A stretch of DNA of 64,000 nt, from the NCBI GenBank assembly GCA_030789695.1, contig CM061133.1, positions 98,971,128-99,035,127 of the forward strand. Direction: 5' to 3'. Origin of the DNA: Scilla litardierei (taxonomy: Eukaryota; Streptophyta; Magnoliopsida; Asparagales; Asparagaceae). The translations under genes and the position numbers were made by a program. The notes under the pieces are model-generated. The model saw only the letters and a program-made list of their open reading frames with translations, was not told where the DNA came from and did not search any database. Below, in pieces: positions 37,332 through 47,350 of this stretch. Positions within the stretch are counted from its first letter, which is position 1. Every line of letters starts with the position of its first letter.

Positions 37332-38006
37332 TTGTCTTCTTTGAGTTACCAAGCTCCAAAATCAAGGAGGGATACGAATTAATCTTTAATAAGATTTATA
37401 ACGCATTGACTAGATATAGTCCATGGTGTCATGCAATCATGATTCGCGACATTGCGGTCCAGCGGAACACAGCCAGGGAATTGACTAAGCCAGGATCACT
37501 GCCCCTTGTACTAGCAAGGGTTGACCCAGAACTCTTAGCCAAGCACATTGACTGGATCATGGTCCATTGAATGAAGCTTGTCATTTTTGTATGTGTGCCA
37601 TAAACTAAACAGCTTTTATTAACAACTAATTAATCCTATCAACTAGTTGCATCCTTAAATTCAAAATTTTAGGATTTGTTTAATAACTTTTATTAAGTCC
37701 TTATCAACTATAAGGTTCACGTGCTATCCTAATCGTTATTAGGATTTTAATAAAATTATTAACCAACGCTAAAAGCGAAGTCCTTTAATGAGAATTAATA
37801 ATAACAATTAGAATTAAGAAATCATTAAAAGGACTACCCTAATCAGGAATTAGGTCTTAAAGGGTTGTTAATATTTTATTAAAACACAGCATGCCATTAA
37901 AATTCAAATAAATAAATTTTAATCATTTTTAATGGCTAACCTAAAGGGTTGTCTTGTGTTATCAATTAAGTGACAAGAAGACATATCCATTAAAAATTTA
38001 CACTAA

Positions 38007-38297
38007 TTTTATCGCATAAAAAGTGTACAACTATTTAACAATTAAATAGACTAAAGTTTATCGCATAAACAATTTTAGCATGCATACTTAAATTCAACAT
38101 TTAAATTTAAAATTACGATTTTTAACACATTTTATTTTATCTCATAAAGTAAAAGCTTGTTTAAAAAATCATAACATTTGCATGCTTCTTTAAAATATTT
38201 ATCGCATAAAAATTTTAAACTTTTAAAATCAGTTTTTAAAAATATCTTATAAATTTAAAACATCATTTAAAAAATTCCATGTTTAAAATTTATCACA
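38007..38297 (-). ncRNA. E4 AU-rich triloop hairpin series
   Basis: Repeated words TTTAT-CGC-ATAAA on the plus strand (TTTATGCGATAAA in the element's sense) have changing outer pairs: TTTTAT with ATAAAA (38007), GTTTAT with ATAAAC (38056), further copies near 38136 and 38200, and a mutated one at 38289. They lie at the start of the internal region. E5 has a counterpart. Confidence 0.55.
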
Positions 38298-38299
38298 TA

Positions 38300-39525
38300 A
38301 GCTGCTCCCGTCCCACGCCGAGCCGCTCCTTGAATCGCTCCCCGCACCGCTCCTCGAACCGCTCCGCATCCCGAGGCGATCAATCCCCGTGTCGCCGAGC
38401 CACCCACCGCCGAAGAAAGTTTCACGCGAGTGAAACCTCCGCCTAGATTTCGGATCTGAATCCGAACTCCTTTGCGGCTTTGCTAGAGCCCTCAGGAGCA
38501 AGGCAGAAATTTATAGGGAGAGGAGAAATATTAATTTAGCTTAGATCCGAGCGTGCTCCAACATTTACGAGAGCCGCTCAGATCTAGAGCTTGGGACGAG
38601 TTTTGAGGAGGAGAGCAGACCCCTATTTATATAGGCGGCTGACTGCTCCCCTTCTCTCAAAATCCGATGTGGGACTAATAATTAGAGTTAATAAAATCAA
38701 TTTAGTTTGCCTTTCACAAAGTGCAAACTTCCGTGAATTTTAACTCCCTCACCGTTGAACTTCAGGATTGATACAACCTATCAATTCGAAGGGTGTTCAA
38801 CGGTGAACGCATAGGAAAAAACCGTTCGTCAATCGGAGTTCGTTTGACCACTCAATTGTATGTCCAAAGTTCAGCCCAAACACACCAAAAACGCAAAACA
38901 GCAGCCGCCAGTTTATTCCTAGGGTTCTGAACCCACGTGGGCCCCACCATGGGGCCCGGATATTTGCTGGCGCGCACAGAACCCAGGCCCACCCGCAATA
39001 ATGCGAGTGGGCCCCAGCCGCCCGCTGATGCGGGCGGCTGGCCTTGCTGACGCGGGGCAAACCCGCGTCAGCGGGCAATTGCCTTGCTGACGCGGGTGGG
39101 CCCCGCGTCAGCGGGCAGTGGCCCCGCATCAGCGGGTGGGCCCGCTGACGCGGGCGTCAGCCCGCGTTAGTGCACAGGCTGACGCCTGGGTCAGCGGGCC
39201 GGGCCCACAGGTTGGTTTTTGTGCCTTTTTTTAACAAATAAAAGGGCTTTTTGGCCCTTACTCATTTGGTCTTCTATTTAAACACTTTAAATAGACTTAT
39301 TGGGCTCATTTGGACTCCGTTTCTGACGCGGTTTGAACCTGGGCGTAGACCAGGACATTCCCGTCTTACCCGTGATCTTTTCCTTGCGTTTATATTATTA
39401 AATATTGTTTTAAACTATTTAAAACTTATTTAATCCCTTTTGCATCAAATGCAAAATAGTCCCTATCTAGGCTTAAATTATCATTTGCATCAAATACAAA
39501 TGATCTGAGGGCATATTCCTCTACA
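38300..39525 (-). repeat. E4 5' LTR, inner end deleted
   Basis: It matches 32293-33515 of the other LTR. The junction with internal sequence is at CACATAA/GCTGCTCCCG. The TATA box is on the minus strand at 38624-38633. The missing part would contain the LTR 3' end and the primer binding site. Confidence 0.88.
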
Positions 39526-40104
39526 ACACATAGGTAATATCTATTCAATGCATCGGTAAGATTGTTGTTTTCGTTTCTTTTTGTTACGAAACCAAATACT
39601 CGGGTCGTGAGTACATTGTGGGGGGGGGGGTACTCCACTTGGAGGGTCACTCCATATCCCGGTTAGGGATTACTCTTGTTTGAGTTTGTGCCCTGGTTAG
39701 GGAGCATTATCCCGGTTAGGGATTGTACTCGGTTATAGTTTCGTTCCTAGTAGGGTTACTCCTTTTTAGCATTTGTACTCATGTAGTAGGAGAGTGCAAC
39801 CAAGTTACCGAGGTGTGGTGTCGTTTGTTTGGACCCGGGTAGGTGTTAATGGAAACCATGGAGTGCGATTGCAACGTGGGATTGGAGTAGGATCGTCGGG
39901 TAGGGATCCGAACCAGGATACATCTTTTTGTTTGTGTATTCGTTGGCGTATCTTTCTTTGTGGTTGTTGTTGAGCACATTCTTTTTATTTCCACTGCGTA
40001 TTGTGCGTCGAATTATTAGTAACTTTTAAATTATGCATATTACTTGCCATTACACTATTTGCGCTTGGAATAGTGTATGCTATGTAGCCACATGTCCCAA
40101 TAAG

Positions 40105-40117
40105 TGGTATCAGATCC
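40105..40117 (+). promoter_or_regulatory. E1 primer binding site
   Basis: TGGTATCAGATCC, two bases after the end of the 5' LTR, matches the 3' end of initiator tRNA-Met (usual form TGGTATCAGAGCC) with one difference. Confidence 0.8.
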
Positions 40118-40140
40118 TAGGTTTGGTTGATTTTGCTAGT

Positions 40141-41338
40141 ATGGCGTCTATGTCTTAACAACCTCCACCTTATTTTGATGGGGAGAATTATGCTCAATTG
40201 AGGACCAAGATGATCGATCACCTAAAGAGCAACAAATTTTGGGATGCGGTGTCTTCGGCTTATTCAAATTTCATGATGGACGCTCAAGCCAAGATGATTT
40301 TGTGCATTTCCACCTTTGATCATGAGTTCGATGAAATTTTATGGATGGAGACGGCACTTGAGGGTTGGAGCTACCTTAAGCCTACATCGAGGGCAAAGTC
40401 TTTGAGGATGAGTCAAGCGAAAATGAGGTATCTCAAACTCAATCTTTTTTTGAGCATAATGTTAGTTCTAAAAGTATACTAGATGCTCATAAGTGTAGTG
40501 CACATCCTCTTCATGATGACACACATGATTGCACTACTTTGAATGCTTCTCACATGTCTATTATTGAATCATTGCAGGCCGAGAAAGAAGGATTTCTTTC
40601 TCAAACTCGTGAGTTGTGAGAAGAAAAATCGTCTCTTATTCGTTGTTTGCACGATGCTCATATTTTGGATTGTGACTATGTCATTCTTGAGAGAGATTCT
40701 CAAATTGACGCTTTGAGAAATAAGACATTGATTCTCAAATCTCAATGTCTTGAGCTTAGCTCACATCTATTCGCTAGGGATGATGACATTTCTTTACTTT
40801 TGAAGAAGTGTGAGCTATTGTCTTCTAAACTTTTGAGTAAAGACAAGGGTTTTGGATTTCCATCTTTGAATTTTTCCAAACCAAGCTCTTCTCTTAGAAG
40901 CACCAAAATAATTTTATGGGGGAGCCTTCTAATTGGGTTTGTCACATCTAAGTCTTCTTTTGGCCAAAAATCAACTTCGAATTTAAAGCCAAAGAAGAAT
41001 CATGCATTTATGTATACTTCATTGCATAAGAAGCCCGTTCAAAAACAAGTTGTTATGAACACTTCTTCGTTGCATATGCATGATGCTTCTACCCTTAGGA
41101 ATGATTTTCTTTCTATGCATGCTAGAATTGAACCCGCTCATTCTTTGCATGCTACTCATGTTCCTATGCTTGGTAGAAAATTATCTTGTGTGAATGCTTT
41201 AAATGCTCACTCACATGATTCACACACGGGACACACCAATGTTTATGGTCCACCTCACAAGCACCCACACCTCCTACTCATCCCCCTACTCGACCACTCC
41301 ATAGGAAACCCAAATCTCTTTCTTTGTGGATTCCTAAG
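40141..41338 (+). pseudogene. E1 gag, first part (interrupted)
   Basis: ATG at 40141 starts MASMS, then a TAA, then QPPPYFDGENYAQLRTKMID, which resembles the N-terminus of plant copia-type gag (DUF4219/UBN2 region). After about 80 codons the frame passes into an acidic and coiled-coil-like part (EGKVFEDESSENEVSQ, a TGA at 40617, then 40647-41380 open). The region expected to hold the CCHC knuckle is missing, probably by deletion near 40385. A frameshift near 41265 precedes the C-terminal RKPKSLSLWIPK. The frame is cut by E5 at 41338 and resumes at 55325-55446. Confidence 0.75.
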
Positions 41339-42557
41339 TGTTGGGAGATGTATGCCCTCAGATCATTTGTATTTGATGTAAATGATTTTTTGAATAATAG
41401 ATGTGGGAATTTTGCATATGATGCTAAGGGAATTAAATGAGTCGTAAAATATTTACGTACATATTTATATAATAAACACGAGGAAAAGGTTACCTAGATG
41501 ACGAGATCGTCCCGGTCTAAACGCAGGTTCAAACCGCGTCAAAACGGACACCAACCGCACAAAATAGAACCAAAACAGTGAAAAAAGCCAAATTTGGCAT
41601 AACGGGCGCCCGACCCGCCTGGAGGTCATGGTAGGGTTTCTTTTAAACCCATTTTTGTGCGACGGCTGCAGTTTTTGCGAAAAACTAGTTTTGGGCCATA
41701 TTTGAGTCCTCGTTTGAGGGGTCAAACGAACTCGGAATGACGTAATGTTTGCTCCTACGTGTTCACCATTCAACCATCTTCGATTTGATAGGTTGTATCA
41801 CTTGCGAAGCTCAACGGTGAGGGAGGAAAAATTTGCTAAAGTTTGGCCTTTGTGAAAGGCAAACATTAATTAATTTTTTCCTACAAAACTTTTAGTCACA
41901 CATCGGATATGGAGTGAAAGAGAGGTGTCGGCCGCCTATATAAATATGGACCTACCCCCCTCCTTGAAACTCGTCCCAAGCTCTAGATCTGTATAGCTCC
42001 ATTAAACGTGAGTAAGCACAAATCTGAGCTTAAATTAAATATTCTCTTTCTCCCTAAATTTCTTCCTTGCTCCTGTTCGGGCTCTAGCAAAGCTACGAAG
42101 GAGCTCGGATCGGATCCGGAGTCTTGATGAAGGATCCACTCAAAGGTGAAATCTACTTCGGCGCGTGGTTGGCTCGGCGACAAGGGTATTTCTCACCTCT
42201 AGACGCAGTGCAGTTCGGGAAGCGGTTTGGCTCGGGGCACGGTTTAGCTTGGGAGATGCGGCGCGGGGCCAAAGAAGTGTTGCTGAAAATGACGCTTCGC
42301 ATTCTGCAAAAACGAAGTGAAAGGTATGTAGTTTAAATATTCATGCGTTTATAAATTGCAATTGTTAGATAGATCTATCCTTAGGGGTTGGTTGGACGCG
42401 ACCCGGGATAGTAGAGTTCTTGGGTAGGGTTTGTTCCCTTTAGGGCTAGAGTTAAAATTGTTTTAAGTTGTTTTTCCGCTGCTGTTTTGATGACTTCGTC
42501 CGACCGACTTAGGCTGGACATCGTATTTATGGCCCTAAGGACCCAGAAAACCCTTCA
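41339..42557 (+). repeat. E5 5' LTR
   Basis: It starts TGTTGGGAGATGTATGCCC and ends AAAACCCTTCA. TATATAAATA at 41937 is the promoter box. It carries only one arm (CGGGCGCCCGACCCGC, near 41604) of a palindrome that is complete in the 3' LTR. Confidence 0.92.
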
Positions 42558-42558
42558 G

Positions 42559-42571
42559 TGGTATCAGAGAC
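42559..42571 (+). promoter_or_regulatory. E5 primer binding site
   Basis: TGGTATCAGAGAC one base after the LTR end, complementary to initiator tRNA-Met apart from the last bases. Confidence 0.85.
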
Positions 42572-42750
42572 AGGTCTACATTGATCTATATATTTGCAAT
42601 TTATAAAATGTATATGATACATCATGTTTTCTCCATGAGATGGAGGTTTTGATTTGAACTTTAAAAATGTCGTTTTAAAGCAACGTTTTTATTTTCGAAA
42701 ATTGTTTTTGAAAATTAGATTTAATTTTATTTTAAAATTAAATCTTTAAA

Positions 42751-42974
42751 AATTATGTGATAATTTTGATGTAACTTAAAATTATGAGATAATATTTAAG
42801 TTGCATGTTTAGCAAGAAATTTTTATTAGATAAATTTTAATTGCTTTGTTATGCAATGCTAAATTGTTTAGTTAATAATTTTTAATGGTTATATTAGTTA
42901 TTTTGATTATGTGATATTTCAAGAAAAACTATTAGGATAGTCATTAAACCTTTCAGAAAATTATGAAATAATTT
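42751..42974 (+). ncRNA. E5 AU-rich triloop hairpin series
   Basis: AATTAT-GTG-ATAATT (42751), ATTAT-GAG-ATAAT (42781), TTAT-GTG-ATA (about 42907) and AAATTAT-GAA-ATAATTT (about 42958). The outer pairs differ between copies but still pair. It is the counterpart of the E4 series. Confidence 0.55.
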
Positions 42975-43538
42975 TTGGACAAGCTATGATTTAAATATTG
43001 TTGCAACATATTAGAATCATGTTTAGGGTAGCCCTCTCTTAATTATTATTTTAATCGTTCTTATAATAATTTCGAAAAAAATGCTATGATTTAAAATTCT
43101 TACAACTTGAAATTTAAAATGCCTAATACATTTTTAGGATAGCACCTTAAAAATCATTATAGTTGATAAGGACATTAATAAAAGTTATTAACCAATCCTA
43201 AAAATTTCGAATTTTATGATTCAACTAGTTGATAGGATTAACTAGTTTTAATGAAGCCATTTCTAATCGTATGGGACAAATATGAATAATAAGTTTCCTT
43301 CAATGGACCATGATCCGGTTTAGTGTTTTTTTGACTGGTGTTGAGGATCACCCTAGCTTGACTTTGGATAGTGATCCTGGCCTAGCCAAATCCCTAGCCG
43401 TGTTCCGCTGGACCGCAATGATGCGAATTATGATTATGTGACATCGTCGATTATATCTAGTCAATTACGTTAAAAATCTTCTTCAAGATTAGCTGTAACC
43501 CTCCTTGTTTTAGAGGTTGTCAACTATAGGTTCTTTGT

Positions 43539-44434
43539 TATAGTTGAGCACACTCAAGCTATGTTATAGATACTTTATGGAAACCAACTTCTCAATGCAT
43601 GAGATGTAGTCTAGACTTAACCCAAACCGTCGCGTCATGCCCATACACCGAGTGCCGGCGTAAGTTAGGCCAGACACGAAAACACGGGTGAGACTAGACT
43701 AGTCATTCTGATTTGGATAAGCACACTCATAATCATAAGTGGCTAGGGGTAAAAACCAACAAGGGAATCATATATGATATGATAGATGAAGAGCCATCTA
43801 CCGATCGCAGAGTCAAGCAATTTGTTAAGCACACGCAAGGTTGTGAGGCTCAGGGTGGTTGGATCTCTTTCCCATTAAATTTATTTAATTAAATCGTTCA
43901 TTATATGGCTAAAATGATCTCAAAATAGTGGGATGATATAGTTAGACAAAACCCATTCTATCTATATTTAAAATTGAACATATGCTATACTAGGCTAGTT
44001 CTATGTTTACCAATGGAATCAAAAACATAATATTCTAAGAGAATAAGTTAACTGGTCCAAATGGCTGGTTTTTGGAATATCAACTCAAATTCTAATTAAT
44101 AGACTAAAATATGTTCTCGTTGACATTAAAATGACATTCTTAAGCACAAGCTTAAGGACAATGATTTCCTTGAGCTCTGGGTCCAACAAAATAAATACAC
44201 GCTACATGTCACTCACCCCTATGATGGGCAGCTTGAACATACTGATGTTCAAAGCAAGTTTCTCCATACAATTTGTTAAGTCAACTCAAGGTTGTATAGA
44301 AAACGGTTTCGAACCACAAAGTTTGAAACTTCGATCAAATTGTTTGAATCAAAGATGAGTGCATGAGCGGTGCAAGACTATGTATCCCAAACGAATCTTG
44401 AGACGAGCAAGTTGTTGAGCACACTCAAGGTTGC
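43539..44434 (+). ncRNA. E5 hairpin array, collinear with E4
   Basis: The best stem-loops are 43539-43563 (TATAG with CTATG, apex TTGAG-CACA-CTCAA), 43709-43735 (TGATT with AATCA, CACA loop), 44266-44297 (ATACAA with TTGTAT) and 44407-44434 (GCAA with TTGC, apex TTGAG-CACA-CTCAA). Degenerate units lie near 43630 and 43826. The apical loop is CACA here but TCTC in E4, while the order of units is the same. Confidence 0.6.
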
Positions 44435-44807
44435 AAAGCTTAAGCATATGGATACACGAGATGTTTGCACAGTTATTATTTGTGTTGAGACGCGCAATAT
44501 CTAAATGAGATTTAGAAAATGGAGAAGGCATTGAGGAAAGTCAATTGAGAAAGAAAGTTTTATCTTGTAGGGATCGTCTAACCCTTGCAATACTAACAAC
44601 ACACACTAGAGGGGGGTGAATAGTGTAATGGCAATAAAATTGTCCAATTAAAATTTAACTTGTAAATGCGGAATTATAAATGCAAGAGGAATTAAACGGC
44701 ACAATCAATCCAAACGCAAACACAAAGTTTTACCATGGTTCCCTAAACTTGGGTACATCCAGCCATACCAATATTCACTATAATCCCACACAGAGAAGCG
44801 AATACAA

Positions 44808-45066
44808 ATCTCACAAGGAGATACCTCACAAAGAGGATTTATGCCCTACACAAGGACCCAACCAATCCTACACAAGGATCAAGACTCCCACACAGAGAAT
44901 CACTAACTCCCACTCAGAGAATTAGGGTTAGCCCTACACTAGGACACACGAACTCCCACAAAGAGAGTTAATTCCCACAAAGAGAATTCCCTAGTCCCAC
45001 AAAGAGACAACCTCTCACAAAGAGAGAAACTCCCACAAAGAGAGTATCCTAATCCCATAAAGAGAA
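44808..45066 (-). ncRNA. E6 mini-hairpin array in R-U5
   Basis: About twelve units, 13-19 nt each, stand one after another with loops ACAAG, ACAAA, ACACA or CCACAAAGA and stems that change in step. They include ATCTC with GAGAT (44808), CCTC with GAGG (44824), ATCCT with AGGAT (44865), AACTC with GAGTT (44951), AATTC with GAATT (44970), GTC with GAC (44994), CTCTC with GAGAG (45012) and ACTC with GAGT (45029). The second LTR repeats the array at about 49693-49930. It lies downstream of the TATA box in the element's sense and so would be in the RNA leader. Confidence 0.7.
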
Positions 45067-45350
45067 ATAGGAAAACCAATTACACCCTGTAAAGTAAATG
45101 CTCTTACCTTTGCCTTGAGATGCTTACTCATGAATGAATGCAAGGCATGGAAGAGGATCTCCAAGTGTTAGAATATGCTTGAGAGCACTTGGATGATTTC
45201 CCTTGAGCTGGACTTCAATGCATGAAGGAAGATTAATGCTCAAAAGAGGGAAATGAGGGAGCTTGAGAGTGGCTTATTGATCTCTTGAGATTTTCTATAG
45301 AGTCAAGAGTTATCAAGTGTTGTCAAGAGTTCTCAAGTGATGGCAGCACA

Positions 45351-45364
45351 CTCATATATATATG
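45351..45364 (-). promoter_or_regulatory. E6 LTR TATA box
   Basis: CATATATATATGAG on the minus strand. The copy in the other LTR is at 50220-50233 (CTATATATATGAG in its sense). It is followed in sense direction by repeated TCAAGAGTT/TCAAGTGTT-type words (read here on the plus strand at 45303-45338). Confidence 0.6.
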
Positions 45365-45448
45365 AATCCTATATCAAGCCCAAAAACCAAAGAAACAGCC
45401 AAAAAACCAAATCTGCAACGGCTAGAAACTGGGTGAAAACGACAAGAA

Positions 45449-45975
45449 CAGTCGACTGATGATCATAAGACAGTCAACTGATCAACGGCTAGAAAATATC
45501 CAACGGCTATAATCTGAGCCAGGACAGTCGACTGACAAAGTCAATACAGTCGACTGATAAACAGGACAGGCGCCTGTTATTCCTTCAGCAGGTGACTGCT
45601 GCAGGGGATGGATCGAAACAGAGAGCTGCACTCTTTCTCCAATTCTTCGCACATGCGATTGATGTTAATACTACAGTCGACTGTCAAATAGTCATGAGAC
45701 TGTACATTCTACATCAGTCGACTACTGTAAAATATAGAGAGAAGACAGAGATGCAGAGATTGCACTTACGCTAGACAGGCGACTGTTGGCCAAATCCCAG
45801 GCGACTGTTAGTATACAGACGACTGTAAACAGATCGACAGACAACTGTGCGTAAAGCTCAAGTTTGAGTCAATTGAAATGTTGACTTGAGCTGTGCAAAA
45901 CAGGCGACTGTAGAAGGATCTACAGGCGACTGAAAATCACCCAGTCGGCTGTGTTTCCCACATCAGGCGACTGCC
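45449..45975. repeat. Cluster of palindromic decamers in E6 U3
   Basis: About seventeen words of the form CAG-NCGN-CTG or close to it. Exact CAGTCGACTG occurs at 45449, 45525 and 45547, CAGGCGCCTG at 45567, and CAGGCGACTG or CAGACGACTG in several later positions. They lie upstream of the TATA box in the element's sense. The other LTR has the same cluster at about 50319-50840. Confidence 0.8.
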
Positions 45976-46416
45976 GGAAAGCCAGAGACTCCAAATGAGT
46001 CTTTGGACAGAGTGAACCTATTGGGTTGGATTCTATGATAATCCTAAGGTTCACTAAGATGGTTAAATGCATGTGCATGAATGAGCAAACCAGCTAGCAA
46101 GGCATTACATCAACCCTAGACTCAAAAGAGAGAGAAAGCAATAAAGTAGATTACATGGATTACAATGCTTTCTTAAGAGTCTAATTCTTCAATCTTGATG
46201 CCTTGATTGCTCTCCATCATCTCCAAGCTTTGGCACTCCTTGAGTCCAAACTTTGGCCCTTCTTCACGTGATGTACATCCTTACACCAAGTGATTAGTCT
46301 CCAAGAAAGATATCATTGAAATAAACGGAGAGACTAAAACATGAGATTCATTAGCAACAACATAATGTTGTGATCATCATCAAAATAAGATTGGTATGAA
46401 GCACCAATACTCAACA

Positions 46417-47350
46417 ATCTCCCCCTTTTTGATGATGACACACATTATGTAAATCATAAAGAATTAAAGCGCAATGCTAATGATCTCCCCCTACTTATAT
46501 GCACCAAGTAATTAATGAGCTACACAAAGGTAAATACTCATAGTACAAATAGAAAACATGGTGACATATAATAGGAATGGATTACATAAACAAATTGCAA
46601 AGAATAAAAGCATGCAAACATGAATGGTTTATCTAATCCCATATATCTCTCCCTATAGAGATATCTCTCCCCATATGCATATGTATATATCTCTCCCCCT
46701 ATAGATATGATTACATAATGCATATATCCTCCCACTTGACATCGTCAAAAAGGTGGACATCAAAAATATCCCCCTTTGTCATCTTAACCAAGATGTGACA
46801 ATATGCAAGAAAAGAAAGATATGTATGATACCAAATTTAAAAATTTAGTGGGTATCAATTCACTATCCCATGCTCCCCCTAGAGCATAGAAATGGTCAAC
46901 TTTTGACTTCTAGGATCTAATACCAAATAATTAATGGAGCCATGGGCCTTAAAAGTGTATCAAAGCAATAGATATGGAAAAATCAAGCTTCAAAAATACA
47001 CAAGGATATTGCCAAAATCAATGAGACATGAACCAAGTTGGCAATACACAACAATAGGTTTGGTTTGAGACCCAAAATAATCAAATGAAAATAATGATCT
47101 CAAATAACCTCCGAAATGAGAGTTAAAATATGTCTTAAAATAATTTAAACATATAATATATTAACTCCCCCATTGACATACACATGGATAAAAAATGCAT
47201 GCATGTCAATAAACCCCAAGGTCCCCATTTTCATGAAAAGAAATAAATTTGAAAATATTTTCAAAATCATGAAACACACACAATCAATGGGTATGCTTAA
47301 AATAAACATAGAAGCACAATACCCATGCAATATGCATATGTGTGAGGAAC
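46417..47350 (-). other. E6 3' non-coding region with several purine tracts
   Basis: Between the gag stop and the 3' LTR. In the element's sense it carries repeated AGGGGGAG-like tracts: the PPT at the LTR border and others near 46487, 46695, 46770 and 46872. No conserved frame was found. Confidence 0.6.

Larger units (their letters stand above)
32016..39525 (-). mobile_element. E4: copia-derived non-autonomous LTR element
   Basis: In its own sense (minus) the 5' LTR is 39525-38300 and the 3' LTR is 33515-32016. The duplication ACACA (32011-32015 and 39526-39530) flanks it. The 5' LTR lacks about 278 bp at its inner end, together with the primer binding site, so the copy has an internal deletion. 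The remaining LTR sequences are almost identical, so the insertion is young. The interior is collinear with E5 and holds a triloop hairpin series, a six-hairpin array, a 63-codon frame and an RNase H tail, but no gag or polymerase. Confidence 0.9.
16823..40102 (+). repeat. E1 5' LTR, in four pieces
   Basis: The pieces are 16823-17268, 20184-20512, 31283-32015 and 39526-40102. Joined in order they are collinear with the 3' LTR at 55941-60182. A promoter TATA-like TATTTAAG is at 31726. The upstream part carries several palindromic words of the type CAGACGTCTG (20219, 20361, 31619). The 3' end reads CCCAATA where the other LTR has CCCAACA, so the terminal CA has mutated. Confidence 0.88.
44576..46416 (-). 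repeat. E6 3' LTR
   Basis: In its sense it runs TGTTGAGTATTGG to GATCCCTACA. It holds a U3 with many CAGTCGACTG-type words (45449-45975), a TATA box at 45351-45364 (minus) and, beyond it in R-U5, the mini-hairpin array at 44808-45066. It has one hairpin unit (about 24 bp near 44889-44912) more than the other LTR. Confidence 0.93.

Noticed and set aside
44808..45066. CRISPR-like appearance of short repeats and varying parts
   Set aside because: This is plant nuclear DNA. The varying parts are paired stem arms, not spacers, and the block lies in an LTR and is duplicated with it.
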